Of a stretch of DNA of 64,000 bases, positions 8,952-17,688 are shown piece after piece. Location: the NCBI RefSeq assembly GCF_030247605.1, contig NZ_JAOTSB010000004.1:62001-126000 (forward strand), in the 5' to 3' direction. This DNA comes from Acidaminobacter sp. GTDB lineage: Bacteria; Bacillota; Clostridia; Peptostreptococcales; Acidaminobacteraceae. Both the position numbers and the translations under genes were made by a program. Below the pieces are notes generated by a model that saw only the letters and a list, made by a program, of their open reading frames with translations, had not been told where the DNA came from and did no database searches. Numbering within the stretch: the first letter of the stretch is position 1; each line of letters starts with the position of its first letter.

Positions 8952-8977
8952 GTTGGAAACCTCCATTTCTTTTGAAC

Positions 8978-10030
8978 CTATTTATTGCCTAACTCCTTCT
9001 GAATAGCTTCCATTAACCCATATAAGTAGGTTGCACCTAATGCTCTATCAAAGAGTCCATAGCCAGGTTTTCCGGTTTCTCCCCAAATCATTCTGCCGTG
9101 ATCCGGCCGGAATGGACCAGCATATCCGTTTGAAATAGCAGCCTTCATAATAGCGTACATATCAAGAGAACCATATTCAGAAGGATGCGCAACTTCATCA
9201 AAATTTCGATTCCCATAAGTTAAAACATTTCGCATATGAAGAAAATTGAGGCGATTAACGGATGAGAAATGACCAATAATTTCAACCATATCATTGTTGG
9301 GATCAGCACCTAAAGAACCTGTACAGATCGCCAATCCATTACTTGGACTGTTGATAATCTTTATAACCCTATCAAGGTCCTCTTTGTTTTTTACTATACG
9401 AGGCAACCCAAATATTGACCAAGGAGGATCATCCGGGTGGATAGCCATTTTTATGCCGAGCGACTCTGCCACCGGAATGATCCCTTCCAAGAAGTAGATT
9501 AGGTTTTTCCACAATCCATCTTCATTAAGTTCAGCATAGGCTTTTAAAAGCGCCTTTAGTTTCTCAGGTGTATAGTCCGTCGCCCAACCCGGCAGATCAA
9601 GTTCTCCTGAGGTCGGGTCCATTTTCAAAATATCGTCATGACTATAGGATAAGGTTAGCGAGCCATCTTTCAGATGTTTTGACAAAGTTGATCTGGTCCA
9701 GTCAAAAACAGGCATGAAATTATAGCACACTGTTTTTATACCAGCTTTTTCCAGATTTTTCAGGGTATCCTGATAATTTTTAATGTATTGATCCCGACTA
9801 GGAAGACCCAGTTTGATTTCTTCATGGACCGGCACACTTTCTATCACTTCCAAAGCAAGGCCGTGACGATTCACTTCACTCTTTAGTAATTCAATTTTAT
9901 CCAGCGGCCAGACGTCACCGAGCGGAACATCATAAATAGCACTGACAATCCCGTACATCCCCGGAATTTGACGAATCTTATCTAAAGTAACCGGATCGTC
10001 AGCGCCATACCATCTAAAAGATAATTGCAA
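8978..10030 (-). CDS. uxuA: Mannonate dehydratase
   Basis: 350 residues. The enzyme dehydrates D-mannonate to 2-keto-3-deoxygluconate using a divalent metal. Family landmarks are visible in order: LSFRWYGADDPV at the N-terminus, IRQIPGMYGIVSA, IHPDDPPW, ICTGSLG, NFLHMRN and the C-terminal RPDHGRMIWGE. The start is taken as TTG at 10030: AAGGAGG lies 7 bases upstream and the protein then begins at QLSFRWYG, where homologues begin. The ATG at 10072 would add 14 residues and place the ribosome binding site inside the gene. Followed 26 bases later by uxuB. Confidence 0.92.
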   Translation of the reverse strand: MQLSFRWYGADDPVTLDKIRQIPGMYGIVSAIYDVPLGDVWPLDKIELLKSEVNRHGLALEVIESVPVHEEIKLGLPSRDQYIKNYQDTLKNLEKAGIKTVCYNFMPVFDWTRSTLSKHLKDGSLTLSYSHDDILKMDPTSGELDLPGWATDYTPEKLKALLKAYAELNEDGLWKNLIYFLEGIIPVAESLGIKMAIHPDDPPWSIFGLPRIVKNKEDLDRVIKIINSPSNGLAICTGSLGADPNNDMVEIIGHFSSVNRLNFLHMRNVLTYGNRNFDEVAHPSEYGSLDMYAIMKAAISNGYAGPFRPDHGRMIWGETGKPGYGLFDRALGATYLYGLMEAIQKELGNK

Positions 10031-10104
10031 TGGATTACCTCCTTCAACACAACTGCCATTCAAGTATGGCAACGAATTTACAGTTTATACTTCAGTCTCG
10101 TTCA

Positions 10105-10785
10105 TCAAAAGTACTTTGGATAGCGAGCTTTCAAATCCGCCTGCTCATGAATGAGTTTACGAATGTGATTGCCTATCACAAGCTGTGCCTTTTCATCATT
10201 TTTCAGCCTGATCGCTTCAACCAGCTGCGCATGTTGTTCAATCAAACTGTTAATCATGTTGTCAAATGTATAACTTAGAATTCTGACGCGTTTATATTGT
10301 GTATTCACCTGATCAATGACAATCCAGGTTCTAAGCTTGTTGACACTTTCAAAAATAATCCTGTGAAAAGCTTCGTCAAGTTCAAAATATTTGGAAAGAT
10401 CCCTGGTCACCAAACATTTTTGCTGCTCTTCGAGATTGGCATCCAATCGATCCAGAAACTCATCTGAGATTCCTTGTGTGACGATTTTCAGCACTGCGCT
10501 CTCAAGGACTTCTCTGATAAATCTAGCTTCCTCAACTTGATCAAGATCAATTTTAGCAATATATGTCCCTCTTTGAGGCAAGATGTATAATAAACCTTCT
10601 CTTGAAAGCTTAATAAAAGCTTCCCTGACCGGTGTTCTGCTTACCCCAAGCAGTTCTGAAATTTCATTTTCACTTATTCGGTTGCCGGGCTCAAGTTTCA
10701 TTCTGACAATGTTCATTTTTAATAAGTCGTAAACGTATTCCCCTACGGTTGTCTTTTCGGTTTGGGGAAAAATATCAATTTTCAT
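10105..10785 (-). CDS. GntR-family regulator, FCD (FadR-like) type
   Basis: 226 residues. A winged-helix domain occupies residues 10-80 (ISENEISELLGVSRTPVREAF) and an all-helical FCD effector domain follows from about 85, with the metal-binding Asp/His pattern ELDEAFHRIIFE. Such proteins usually repress sugar-acid operons and release DNA on binding a pathway intermediate. It is the first gene before uxuA-uxuB-eda-kdgK and follows the TRAP genes, so it most likely controls the island. Dyads sharing TTGTATnnTAGTAT-like sequence upstream of this gene and at two other promoters are candidate operators. Confidence 0.88.
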   Translation of the reverse strand: MKIDIFPQTEKTTVGEYVYDLLKMNIVRMKLEPGNRISENEISELLGVSRTPVREAFIKLSREGLLYILPQRGTYIAKIDLDQVEEARFIREVLESAVLKIVTQGISDEFLDRLDANLEEQQKCLVTRDLSKYFELDEAFHRIIFESVNKLRTWIVIDQVNTQYKRVRILSYTFDNMINSLIEQHAQLVEAIRLKNDEKAQLVIGNHIRKLIHEQADLKARYPKYF

Positions 10786-10820
10786 TGAATCACTTCCTAA
10801 AGGTTATTATCACATCGTCA

Positions 10821-10850
10821 AGTTGTACATGATTTAAATCTAGTATACCA
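10821..10850. promoter_or_regulatory. Candidate GntR operator upstream of gntR
   Basis: An imperfect dyad centred on the perfect palindrome GATTTAAATC (10831-10840), with arms reading TGGTATACTA and AGTTGTACAT. The TGGTATACTAG arm resembles the candidate sites at 16017-16035 and 17689-17707. It lies about 40-65 bases upstream of the gntR start. The assignment is inference from similarity and position. Confidence 0.4.
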
Positions 10851-10856
10851 GCAACC

Positions 10857-10894
10857 ACAAACTATTTGGCCCCCAATCGAGCCAAATAGTTTGT
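10857..10894 (-). terminator. 14-bp hairpin after dctM
   Basis: A perfect 14-bp inverted repeat (10857-10870 with 10881-10894) with a 10-base loop, just after the dctM stop. The T-run is on the plus-strand side; the minus side lacks one. It may therefore be an imperfect terminator or an RNA-stabilising hairpin between dctM and gntR. Confidence 0.55.
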
Positions 10895-10908
10895 TTTAAT
10901 TAAGTTGA

Positions 10909-12198
10909 CTAAAATAAGCGAGGACTTATTAGTTTAGGAATCCCAATGACGACTTGTGGCACAAATGCAACAAATAAGAGAACCAGTACTGCAACTAAGA
11001 AATACGGTCGTACACCTCTGAATGATCTTTCAATTCCAATTTTTCCAATAGAGCCTGCAATCAGAAGACACAAACCATATGGCGGGGTTACCAGGCCCAG
11101 TGACAGTGTTATAGTTACAATCAGTCCGAGATGGACAGGGTGAATGCCGAGCGCAATCGCTGCCGGTAAAATAACCGGTACAAATAAGATCATAGCCGGA
11201 ACGCCATCCATGAAGGTTCCTATAAACAGGAAGAAAGCAATGACAATAGTGATAAACAGATACATTCCGCCAGGCGCATTCAAGAAAAACTCAGAAACAA
11301 CCGCAGTGACACCATAGTATCCCATCAACTCTCCAAGCGCATTTGCTGTAGCGAGGGCAAAGAGAGAAAGTGAGCTCAATCTGAGGGTTTCAATGATAAT
11401 TTCAGGAATTTGACGGGCTTTGATAGTCTTATAAATAAACATACCCACCAGCAGCGCATAAACTGCTGAAACACCCGCCGCTTCAGTAGGCGTAAAGAAG
11501 CCTGAGACGATCCCGCCAATAATAATAATTGGTGTAACCAGCGCGGGAAAGCTTTTTAAGAATAACTTTCCAATTTCATTAAGTTTTACACGTTCATTTT
11601 TTGGAAAATTGTATTTCTTGCCTCGGATCGCAACGACAACCATCATTGCTAATCCAACCATAATCCCTGGAATGACACCAGCTAAAAATAATGCTGCGAC
11701 AGACGCATTTGTGATTCCCGCGTACACAACCATGACTATACTCGGAGGAATAATGCTGCCGATGGTCGATGAAGCTGCAGTGACACCTACTGCTGTCTCA
11801 GCATCATATCCCTGCTCAATCATACTGGGAATTAGAACCTTTCCAACACCTGCAGTATCTGCCTGCGAAGAGCCTGAAACGCCTGCAAAGATCATGGATA
11901 CCAAAATATTTGAATGCGCAAGTCCACCACGTATATGACCCACCAAGGCCACCGAAAAATCTATCAGCATCTTAGAGATATTGCCGTGATTCATAAGGTT
12001 AGCGGCCAGTATGAACAGTGGAACTGCAAGCAAAATAAACGAATTCAGTCCATAAAACATCTTGTTGAAAATAACTATGCTTGGGATTCCGGGAACTGTA
12101 GCAATGCCAAAGAACGCAACAAGACCGAGGGAAAATGAGATTGGCACCCCGATCGCAATAAAGGTTATAAAAGCTAAAATCAGCAGGACCTCAGTCAC
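10909..12198 (-). CDS. dctM: TRAP transporter large permease DctM
   Basis: 429 residues with about 12 hydrophobic segments. The conserved TRAP motifs GVSGSSQADTAGVGKVLIP and TAASSTIGSIIPPSI and the C-terminal LGLVTPPYGLCL are intact. This subunit carries the ion-coupled translocation path in the cytoplasmic membrane. The GTG start overlaps the stop of the small permease by 4 bases (GTGA), with AAGGGGG upstream. The single dispersed-decamer match at 11758 encodes the conserved STIGS motif and is probably fortuitous. Confidence 0.93.
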   Translation of the reverse strand: MTEVLLILAFITFIAIGVPISFSLGLVAFFGIATVPGIPSIVIFNKMFYGLNSFILLAVPLFILAANLMNHGNISKMLIDFSVALVGHIRGGLAHSNILVSMIFAGVSGSSQADTAGVGKVLIPSMIEQGYDAETAVGVTAASSTIGSIIPPSIVMVVYAGITNASVAALFLAGVIPGIMVGLAMMVVVAIRGKKYNFPKNERVKLNEIGKLFLKSFPALVTPIIIIGGIVSGFFTPTEAAGVSAVYALLVGMFIYKTIKARQIPEIIIETLRLSSLSLFALATANALGELMGYYGVTAVVSEFFLNAPGGMYLFITIVIAFFLFIGTFMDGVPAMILFVPVILPAAIALGIHPVHLGLIVTITLSLGLVTPPYGLCLLIAGSIGKIGIERSFRGVRPYFLVAVLVLLFVAFVPQVVIGIPKLISPRLF

Positions 12199-12680
12199 GA
12201 TATTTCGCCCCCTTTAATAAAGGCATAAATGCCCTCAAACAAATGCGTGATCAAATAAAAAGTCATTGTGATTCCGGTTATTGGGAGCGACATCCATACG
12301 TAACCCATTTTCAAGTTTGGCATATTTACCCACTGGTAATTCCAAAACTTCTTAGTGACGTCAATGCCGTATTTAGACATAGCAATTGTAAAAATCAACA
12401 TTAAAACGATTATTAGGATTGCGTGGGCAGTCTTCCAGCGACCTTTCAAATGATCCCTTAATGAATCAAAGGCAAAATGCTGGTGACTGTTGACAGCAAT
12501 AGCCGCACCTAAAAACACAGCCCACACAAACGAATACACTGAAACGTCCTGCGCCCACATTACAGGCACTTGGAGAAATCTTGCCGCTATTTGGATAATG
12601 ACTGTAATGAGAAAAATTGAAATAGCAATTGCACCCGCCATAGTTTGAATTTTTTCAAGCGCGTTAGCAAGGCTTCTCAT
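12195..12680 (-). CDS. dctQ: TRAP transporter small permease DctQ
   Basis: 161 residues with four hydrophobic segments and the family pattern VPVMWAQDVSVYSFVWAVFLGAA, in which the aromatic/acidic cluster after helix 2 is typical. It pairs with DctM in the membrane to form the sugar-acid TRAP transporter. GAGGAGG lies 7 bases before the ATG. It is separated from the binding-protein gene by a stem-loop at 12732-12772. Confidence 0.9.
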   Translation of the reverse strand: MRSLANALEKIQTMAGAIAISIFLITVIIQIAARFLQVPVMWAQDVSVYSFVWAVFLGAAIAVNSHQHFAFDSLRDHLKGRWKTAHAILIIVLMLIFTIAMSKYGIDVTKKFWNYQWVNMPNLKMGYVWMSLPITGITMTFYLITHLFEGIYAFIKGGEIS

Positions 12681-12731
12681 GTTAAGCCTCCTCTTATTGA
12701 AAATCGTTATTTTGATTTATAGTTAATTAGT

Positions 12732-12772
12732 GCGGTGCAATAAGGATAATGAATTGACCCTTATTGCACCGC
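12732..12772 (-). promoter_or_regulatory. Intercistronic stem-loop between dctP and dctQ
   Basis: A perfect 14-bp stem (12732-12745 with 12759-12772) lies just after the dctP stop, with no T-run on the minus strand. Stem-loops in this position usually protect or partly terminate the binding-protein message, giving excess binding protein over the membrane subunits. That role is inferred. Confidence 0.6.
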
Positions 12773-12782
12773 TGCCTGTCAT

Positions 12783-13832
12783 TTATTTAATTGCGCGTAC
12801 CATCTCGAGGAACTCTTCCATGCCATTCTCTTGAGCATATTTGTCCTGAATAGGAACAGCTAATTCACGGAAAGCGTCAAGGTCAACTTCATTGACAACG
12901 CCGCCATCTGCGATAACTTTTGCTTTTGACTCGTCAAGCATACGATAAGTGACTGCTCTTTCTTCAGCTGTTGCTGCGTCAATAGCCTCAAGAATCCAAG
13001 CTTGCTGCTGCTCAGGAAGCGCGTCAAAGCGATCGCCATTCATGAGAAGAAGTCGCGTTGTGTAGTCATGCATTGTTTCGGAAACATACATGCCATTTTT
13101 GGTCTTGTGGTGATCCTGTAGCATAAAGTTAGTGTAGTCATTCTCAGCAGCGTCTACAACGCCTTGTTGGAGTGCTTGATAAAGCTCACCCCATGCAACT
13201 GAAGTCGGGATCGCACCAGCATTTGCCCAGAATTCCTGTTGAACAGGGGAAGACTGCGTTCTGATTTTAAAACCGGCTGCGTCTTGTGGCACATTGATTG
13301 GCGCTTTGCCATAATAGTTGCGGACACTTGAACTCCAGTAGTCCATGATCAAGAACTCGTTGTTTGTTTTCTCAGTAATAACTTCTTTCATTTTCATGCC
13401 AAACTCACCGTCAAGTGCTTTTTCCCAGTGATCAAAGCTATTAAACAGGTAAAGGAGTGACAGCATATCCACTTCATTGACGCCAATGGCTGTCATAAAG
13501 CCAGGAGAAGCGACGACCATATCTGCAGCGCCAAGGGACAATTTTTCAATTAATTCAGATTCGTTTGTGCCAATTGAACCATTATGGACCGTTACTGTGA
13601 TGTTGCCTGCGGAAAGTTCTTCAACCACTTCTTTAAATTTTAAAAGACCATATTGGTAAGGGTTTTCGGTTGAAGTCTGGTTGTGCGCGACTACGAGGTT
13701 AACGGGTTCGAGTGTTGCTTCTGCAGGTGTTTCAGCTGGTGTTTCAGCTGGTGCCTCGGCCTTAGGCGCACAACCGGCAAACACACTGACTGCCAGAAGT
13801 AACACCATGATCAATGACAAATACTTTTTCAT
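12783..13832 (-). CDS. dctP: TRAP transporter substrate-binding lipoprotein DctP
   Basis: 349 residues. A signal peptide ends in a lipobox (SVFAGC) and a Pro/Ala/Glu linker of repeated AETP units follows, so the protein should be anchored outside the membrane. The DctP fold is recognisable from FKEVVEELSAGNITVTVHNG, GFKIRTQSSPVQQEFW (the conserved Arg that binds carboxylates) and GVVDAAENDYTNF. The start at 13832 (MKKYLS) has AAAAGGGGAG upstream; the frame is open 31 codons further but without signal-peptide character. The sugar-acid specificity comes from its neighbours, not from a recognised subfamily. Confidence 0.92.
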   Translation of the reverse strand: MKKYLSLIMVLLLAVSVFAGCAPKAEAPAETPAETPAEATLEPVNLVVAHNQTSTENPYQYGLLKFKEVVEELSAGNITVTVHNGSIGTNESELIEKLSLGAADMVVASPGFMTAIGVNEVDMLSLLYLFNSFDHWEKALDGEFGMKMKEVITEKTNNEFLIMDYWSSSVRNYYGKAPINVPQDAAGFKIRTQSSPVQQEFWANAGAIPTSVAWGELYQALQQGVVDAAENDYTNFMLQDHHKTKNGMYVSETMHDYTTRLLLMNGDRFDALPEQQQAWILEAIDAATAEERAVTYRMLDESKAKVIADGGVVNEVDLDAFRELAVPIQDKYAQENGMEEFLEMVRAIK

Positions 13833-13900
13833 CTGATTCTCCCCTTTTGTTTTGTTTGATATTATGCGGCTTTCGCCGTTGTTGCCACAAAACTGCTTTC

Positions 13901-14905
13901 TTAGAGTGCTTTGATGGTTTCCCAAATTTCAGGCAATACCGGAATGCCATCTTTCAGGTTTTCAAGTCTCGTCTGATAGTCCCGTTCTCCGGGATAACGG
14001 ATATTGGAACCTTCAGTGACCGGAATTGAACCTTTCACATCTTCGATGACCCGGTTAATAACATCATCCGTAAATTCCTCTGTATTGAAATGTCTAGGGT
14101 CAATAGCAATCAATACCTGAGACAGTCCATATTCATCTTCGCATTTCTTCCCTATATCAGTCGTGGACATCCCTGCTGACAGAATCGCTGCGACGAGATC
14201 CAGTGCAATCGACATGCCGGAACCTTTCCAGAAACCTATTGGAAGTACTCGCCATGTTGCTTCAATTTCTTCTGGTTCTGTAGTCAATTCACCATTTTGG
14301 TCATACCCGCCTGCAACCGGCAGCTGTGCGCCTTTGAATTTGGTTTCCTCGATTTTTCCGTAGGAGAACTGAGCCATAGCCATATCGACAACTAAATGTT
14401 GGCCATTGGATTTAGGTACCGCAATGACAAAAGGATTATTTCCTATTCGACGGTCTTTCCCGCCCCATGCAGGCATGTTAGGAAGAGTGTTCGTCCAGCA
14501 AATTCCGACACAGCCGGCATTTGCTGCCTGCCATCCGTAAGCGCCGCCCCGCATCCAGTGATTTGTATTTCCGATGGCGACAAGCCCAATTCCAAACTCC
14601 TTTGAAAGCTCAATGGCACGTTCCATAGCAAGTTTAGCATTGAGATTACCCATTCCGAGTTTACCGTCCCATCGCTCAAATGCCCCAATGGAAGATACTT
14701 TTTCTGGTTTAGCTTTGACGTCAATATAACCTTTGTCAATGTAGCTTACAACGCGTGGAAAACGATTGACACCATGCGAATAAACCCCGTCAAGACTATT
14801 CTCTGTAAAAAGTTTCGCTGATTCATACGCATCGTTCTCATTAAAGCCTTTGCTGACAAGGACCCGTTTAAATTCTTGGATCATATCTTCCTGTGAAATT
14901 CTCAT
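13901..14905 (-). CDS. YiaK-like malate/L-lactate dehydrogenase family enzyme (copy 1)
   Basis: 334 residues of the Ldh_2 family (YiaK, 2,3-diketo-L-gulonate reductase; also malate, lactate and ureidoglycolate dehydrogenases). NSLDGVYSHGVNRFPR carries the conserved catalytic His region, and GNTNHWMRGGAYGWQAA and WTNTLPNMPAWGG follow. These enzymes act on 2-keto or 2-hydroxy acids with NAD(P)H. The neighbouring TRAP genes and the YhcH/YiaL gene reproduce the yiaK-L-MNO theme of E. coli, which points to a ketogulonate-like substrate. AAAGGAG lies upstream of the ATG. A collinear paralogue of the same length is at 17815-18819. Confidence 0.88.
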   Translation of the reverse strand: MRISQEDMIQEFKRVLVSKGFNENDAYESAKLFTENSLDGVYSHGVNRFPRVVSYIDKGYIDVKAKPEKVSSIGAFERWDGKLGMGNLNAKLAMERAIELSKEFGIGLVAIGNTNHWMRGGAYGWQAANAGCVGICWTNTLPNMPAWGGKDRRIGNNPFVIAVPKSNGQHLVVDMAMAQFSYGKIEETKFKGAQLPVAGGYDQNGELTTEPEEIEATWRVLPIGFWKGSGMSIALDLVAAILSAGMSTTDIGKKCEDEYGLSQVLIAIDPRHFNTEEFTDDVINRVIEDVKGSIPVTEGSNIRYPGERDYQTRLENLKDGIPVLPEIWETIKAL

Positions 14906-14939
14906 GGACTATTCTCCTTTATAACGCACTGACTTTCTG

Positions 14940-15935
14940 TTACTTGTGTGAGTAGCGCTTTCTGTATTCATCCAATATTTGATCTGTGACTTTTATGACG
15001 TTTGCAGCACTGTTTAGGTTAGCTGGACTCTTGTCATATCCTGCAATTTCATTAACAATGGATTGAATATATGGCATCCCCACGTGCTCTGGAGGTGTAA
15101 ATGAGAACTGTTTTTCGCCATCACTACTCACAACGGTTACCGGTCCATAGCCTAATCCTTCAAATGTCATAGTACCTGCATCCCCTATGATCCGAACAAC
15201 CTCTTCGGCATGATCCGCAACATAACACCATAATCCATTGCCAACAACGCCGTTTTCGAATTTAAAACTCGCGGAAACGGTGTCTTCAACCTCGTAGAGT
15301 CCACCTAAATTCTCAGCAACACCATTAGCTTCAATAATACTACCAAAGAAAAAGTCGAGAATATCAAGTACATGGACACCCATATCCAGGAACTTGCCGC
15401 CGCCTGAAATATCCGGCATTAAGCGCCATGGAAGATTCCCCCTGTCAAAATCCGATGCTTCAGGCGGCATCAGATGCCTGACCTCCACGCAGCGAACCCT
15501 GCCAATAAGCTGATCCTCCAACATTTCCTTAATCTTGATATACTTTTCCATACCCCTGCGATAAAACGCGACGTAAACGGGTAGTCCTATTTCCTCTGCC
15601 TTTTCCATGATTTCAAGACAATCTTGATAGGTTTGAGCCATTGGCTTTTCAATGTAGGGAATCTTACCAGCTTCCAAACATCTTATAGCATACTCTTTAT
15701 GAAATTTCGGCGGTACAGGCAAATAAACTGCGTCTACCTCCGGATCCCCAAGCATTTCATCCACTGAGTCATAGACATGCTCAATGCCATGCCGCACCGC
15801 ATAGTCATGTGCTTTTTCAGAATTTCGGCCATAGACTCCTTTTAAAGTGGAATGTTCTGATTTATAAAGACCTGGACCACTTTTTACTTCCGTGACTGAT
15901 CCATGCCCAATCATACCCCAACGCACATTTTTCAT
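14940..15935 (-). CDS. Gfo/Idh/MocA family oxidoreductase
   Basis: 331 residues. The N-terminal Rossmann fold begins VRWGMIGHGSVTEVKSG, the family's EKP motif is present as YIEKPMAQ, and GGGKFLDMGVHVLDIL lines the active site. These enzymes oxidise or reduce sugar hydroxyls with NAD(P). In this operon it may epimerise or oxidise the imported sugar acid; the exact reaction is not visible. The start at 15935 (MKNVRW) has TAGGAGG 7 bases upstream, better than the in-frame ATG at 15962. It opens the gfo-ldh-dctPQM run and has a candidate operator about 80 bases upstream. Confidence 0.87.
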   Translation of the reverse strand: MKNVRWGMIGHGSVTEVKSGPGLYKSEHSTLKGVYGRNSEKAHDYAVRHGIEHVYDSVDEMLGDPEVDAVYLPVPPKFHKEYAIRCLEAGKIPYIEKPMAQTYQDCLEIMEKAEEIGLPVYVAFYRRGMEKYIKIKEMLEDQLIGRVRCVEVRHLMPPEASDFDRGNLPWRLMPDISGGGKFLDMGVHVLDILDFFFGSIIEANGVAENLGGLYEVEDTVSASFKFENGVVGNGLWCYVADHAEEVVRIIGDAGTMTFEGLGYGPVTVVSSDGEKQFSFTPPEHVGMPYIQSIVNEIAGYDKSPANLNSAANVIKVTDQILDEYRKRYSHK

Positions 15936-16016
15936 GGTGTGCCTCCTATTTTCAGATCGCACTGATTCGTCCTGCTTTTTCTTCAGAAGACAAATATTCA
16001 GAATTTTTCTTGTTCA

Positions 16017-16035
16017 CAACTATACTACCATACAA
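16017..16035 (-). promoter_or_regulatory. Candidate GntR operator upstream of the gfo/TRAP operon
   Basis: On the minus strand the site reads TTGTATGGTAGTATAGTTG, matching TTGTATACTAGTATTGTAC at 17689-17707 at most positions. It lies about 80 bases upstream of the Gfo/Idh start, where the run to the TRAP genes would be initiated. Inference only. Confidence 0.4.
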
Positions 16036-16102
16036 GAATGGTTGGGTCAATCCATAAACAACTCCTGAATAGGTCTGTCAGGTCAATTTTGATCATTGAG
16101 AT

Positions 16103-16573
16103 TTACTCAAATAATGACATATGAAGTTTCATGACAATTTTTCTGATGGAGATCGGTTCACCCATGGCACAAGCTGGCCTATGAACATCCCAAGGGAAAA
16201 ATACAGCAAAACTGCCAGCGGTCATATTTAGGAAAACTTCATTTTCAACATGATCGTAGAACATAATATCTCTGTCATCCTGATAACCCTCTGAAGAAGA
16301 AAATTTACCCAAGTCAGGGACAAAGCCAATCAACTCATTCCCCGCCGGCGAGTATTGAAGATCTACATAATTTCTGTGAACTTCCGGACGCTTATTCTCG
16401 ATTAGATTTGTGGTTGTATCAATAACCTGAACGTACATCTTCTTACCATCCAGTTCATATACACCGGCCTCCATGGCCAACATGTCATTCGCTTTCAGAT
16501 AATTAAGCGCTCTTTTAACTGGTTCTGGATAAGTTGCTTCATTGCCCTGATTGTACAGATTTCCGAAAATCAT
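16103..16573 (-). CDS. YhcH/YjgK/YiaL family protein
   Basis: 156 residues of the DUF386 cupin-like family (TabA/YiaL). YVDLQYSPAGNELIGF and FFPWDVHRPAC carry the conserved metal-binding or active-site pattern. Members sit in sugar-acid and sialic-acid operons and are thought to be sugar anomerases or isomerases; the exact role here is not established. TGGAGG precedes the ATG. The place between the zinc dehydrogenase and the Gfo/Idh gene supports a job on the same imported substrate. Confidence 0.88.
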   Translation of the reverse strand: MIFGNLYNQGNEATYPEPVKRALNYLKANDMLAMEAGVYELDGKKMYVQVIDTTTNLIENKRPEVHRNYVDLQYSPAGNELIGFVPDLGKFSSSEGYQDDRDIMFYDHVENEVFLNMTAGSFAVFFPWDVHRPACAMGEPISIRKIVMKLHMSLFE

Positions 16574-16629
16574 GGTTACGCCTCCATTTTAAATAGTTGA
16601 TAATATTTGCATTGAAGTCTGCAAGTTCT

Positions 16630-17643
16630 TTAAAATACAGATATGATTTTAAGGTATTTCTCCGGTGTCGATGATTGGTCGACAACAGCCTGAGCCAAGT
16701 CTTCAAATGCGACGCGCTTTGAAATGGTCGCGCCAACATCGACTTTAGAATTTAAGATCAGGTCAAGGGCTTCTTGAAATTCACCGGCACTTGTCCGGGA
16801 ACCCCTCAAATCCAGTTCTTTCTTGGTAATCAAAGCAGTGGGCAACTCGGTGTCTGCTTTTGGCCATCCTGTAAACACAACTCTTCCTGCATAGGATACA
16901 TAATCCAAAGTCGCTCGGATTGCTTGATTTGAGCCCGATGCCTCAACCACGGCCTGTGACATGACACCCAATGTCAACTCCTTAATAGCTTGAAGTGCAT
17001 CCGTTTTTGAGCTGTTGATCGTGTTAGAGATGCCGAGTGTTTTAGCATAGTCAAGTCGTTCATCCAACACATCGATAAGAATTGGGACTGCCCCATACTC
17101 TAATGCTGCAAGTGCTGCAACCAGTCCAATAGGCCCGGCGCCAATGATTGTAATATGCTCTCCTGCCTTTAATCCTGCTCTGTGGATCGAGTGAAGCGAT
17201 ATGGTCAGTGGCTCTGCCAGCGGTACCAGGTCCCAGTCGATTTCCTCCGGAACTTTGTGCAGCAAATGGTCCGGATGAGAAAAGTACTCCGCCATGCCAC
17301 CGTCCCGGTGTACACCTAAAACTTCAAGATTCTCACAGCAATTAGTCCTCCCAATTGAACAAGGATAACATTTTCCGCAGTAGACATAGGGATCCAGGAT
17401 GACACGATCTCCGGGTTTTAGACCCTTATCGTTTGGTCCAATTTCAACAATTTCACCAGCAACTTCATGACCCAGAATTCTCGGGTAAGTGACCAACACA
17501 TTGTTTCCTCGAAATGCGCCGACATCAGAGCCACATATACTTGCGGCCTTCACTTTGATAAGCGCGTAGCCTGGCTTTGATTCTGGCATCTCAATTTCTT
17601 TCATATAAATCACACCGGGTGCTTCAAGATATACCGCTTTCAT
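16630..17643 (-). CDS. Zinc-dependent dehydrogenase, L-gulonate 5-dehydrogenase-like
   Basis: 337 residues of the medium-chain alcohol dehydrogenase family. Catalytic zinc ligands lie in ICGSD and YPRILGHE. The structural-zinc cysteines are in YCGKCYPCSIGRTNCC, and the cofactor loop is GAGPIG. The RGNNVLVTYPRILGHE stretch resembles RspB/LgoD-type L-gulonate 5-dehydrogenases, which make D-fructuronate. With the SDR mannonate oxidoreductase and uxuA in the same island, that reaction would link the imported acid to KDG. The start at 17643 (MKAVYL) has GGAGG 7 bases upstream; an earlier in-frame ATG is rejected. An L-idonate or other polyol specificity is not excluded. Confidence 0.85.
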   Translation of the reverse strand: MKAVYLEAPGVIYMKEIEMPESKPGYALIKVKAASICGSDVGAFRGNNVLVTYPRILGHEVAGEIVEIGPNDKGLKPGDRVILDPYVYCGKCYPCSIGRTNCCENLEVLGVHRDGGMAEYFSHPDHLLHKVPEEIDWDLVPLAEPLTISLHSIHRAGLKAGEHITIIGAGPIGLVAALAALEYGAVPILIDVLDERLDYAKTLGISNTINSSKTDALQAIKELTLGVMSQAVVEASGSNQAIRATLDYVSYAGRVVFTGWPKADTELPTALITKKELDLRGSRTSAGEFQEALDLILNSKVDVGATISKRVAFEDLAQAVVDQSSTPEKYLKIISVF

Positions 17644-17688
17644 CCTAATTCCTCCATGGTCGTTCAATCGATAAGTTCAATCTTCAAC

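Noticed and set aside
11758..11767. Decamer copy in dctM as evidence that the motif invaded the island
   Set aside because: It encodes the conserved STIGS of DctM proteins, so chance or protein constraint explains it.
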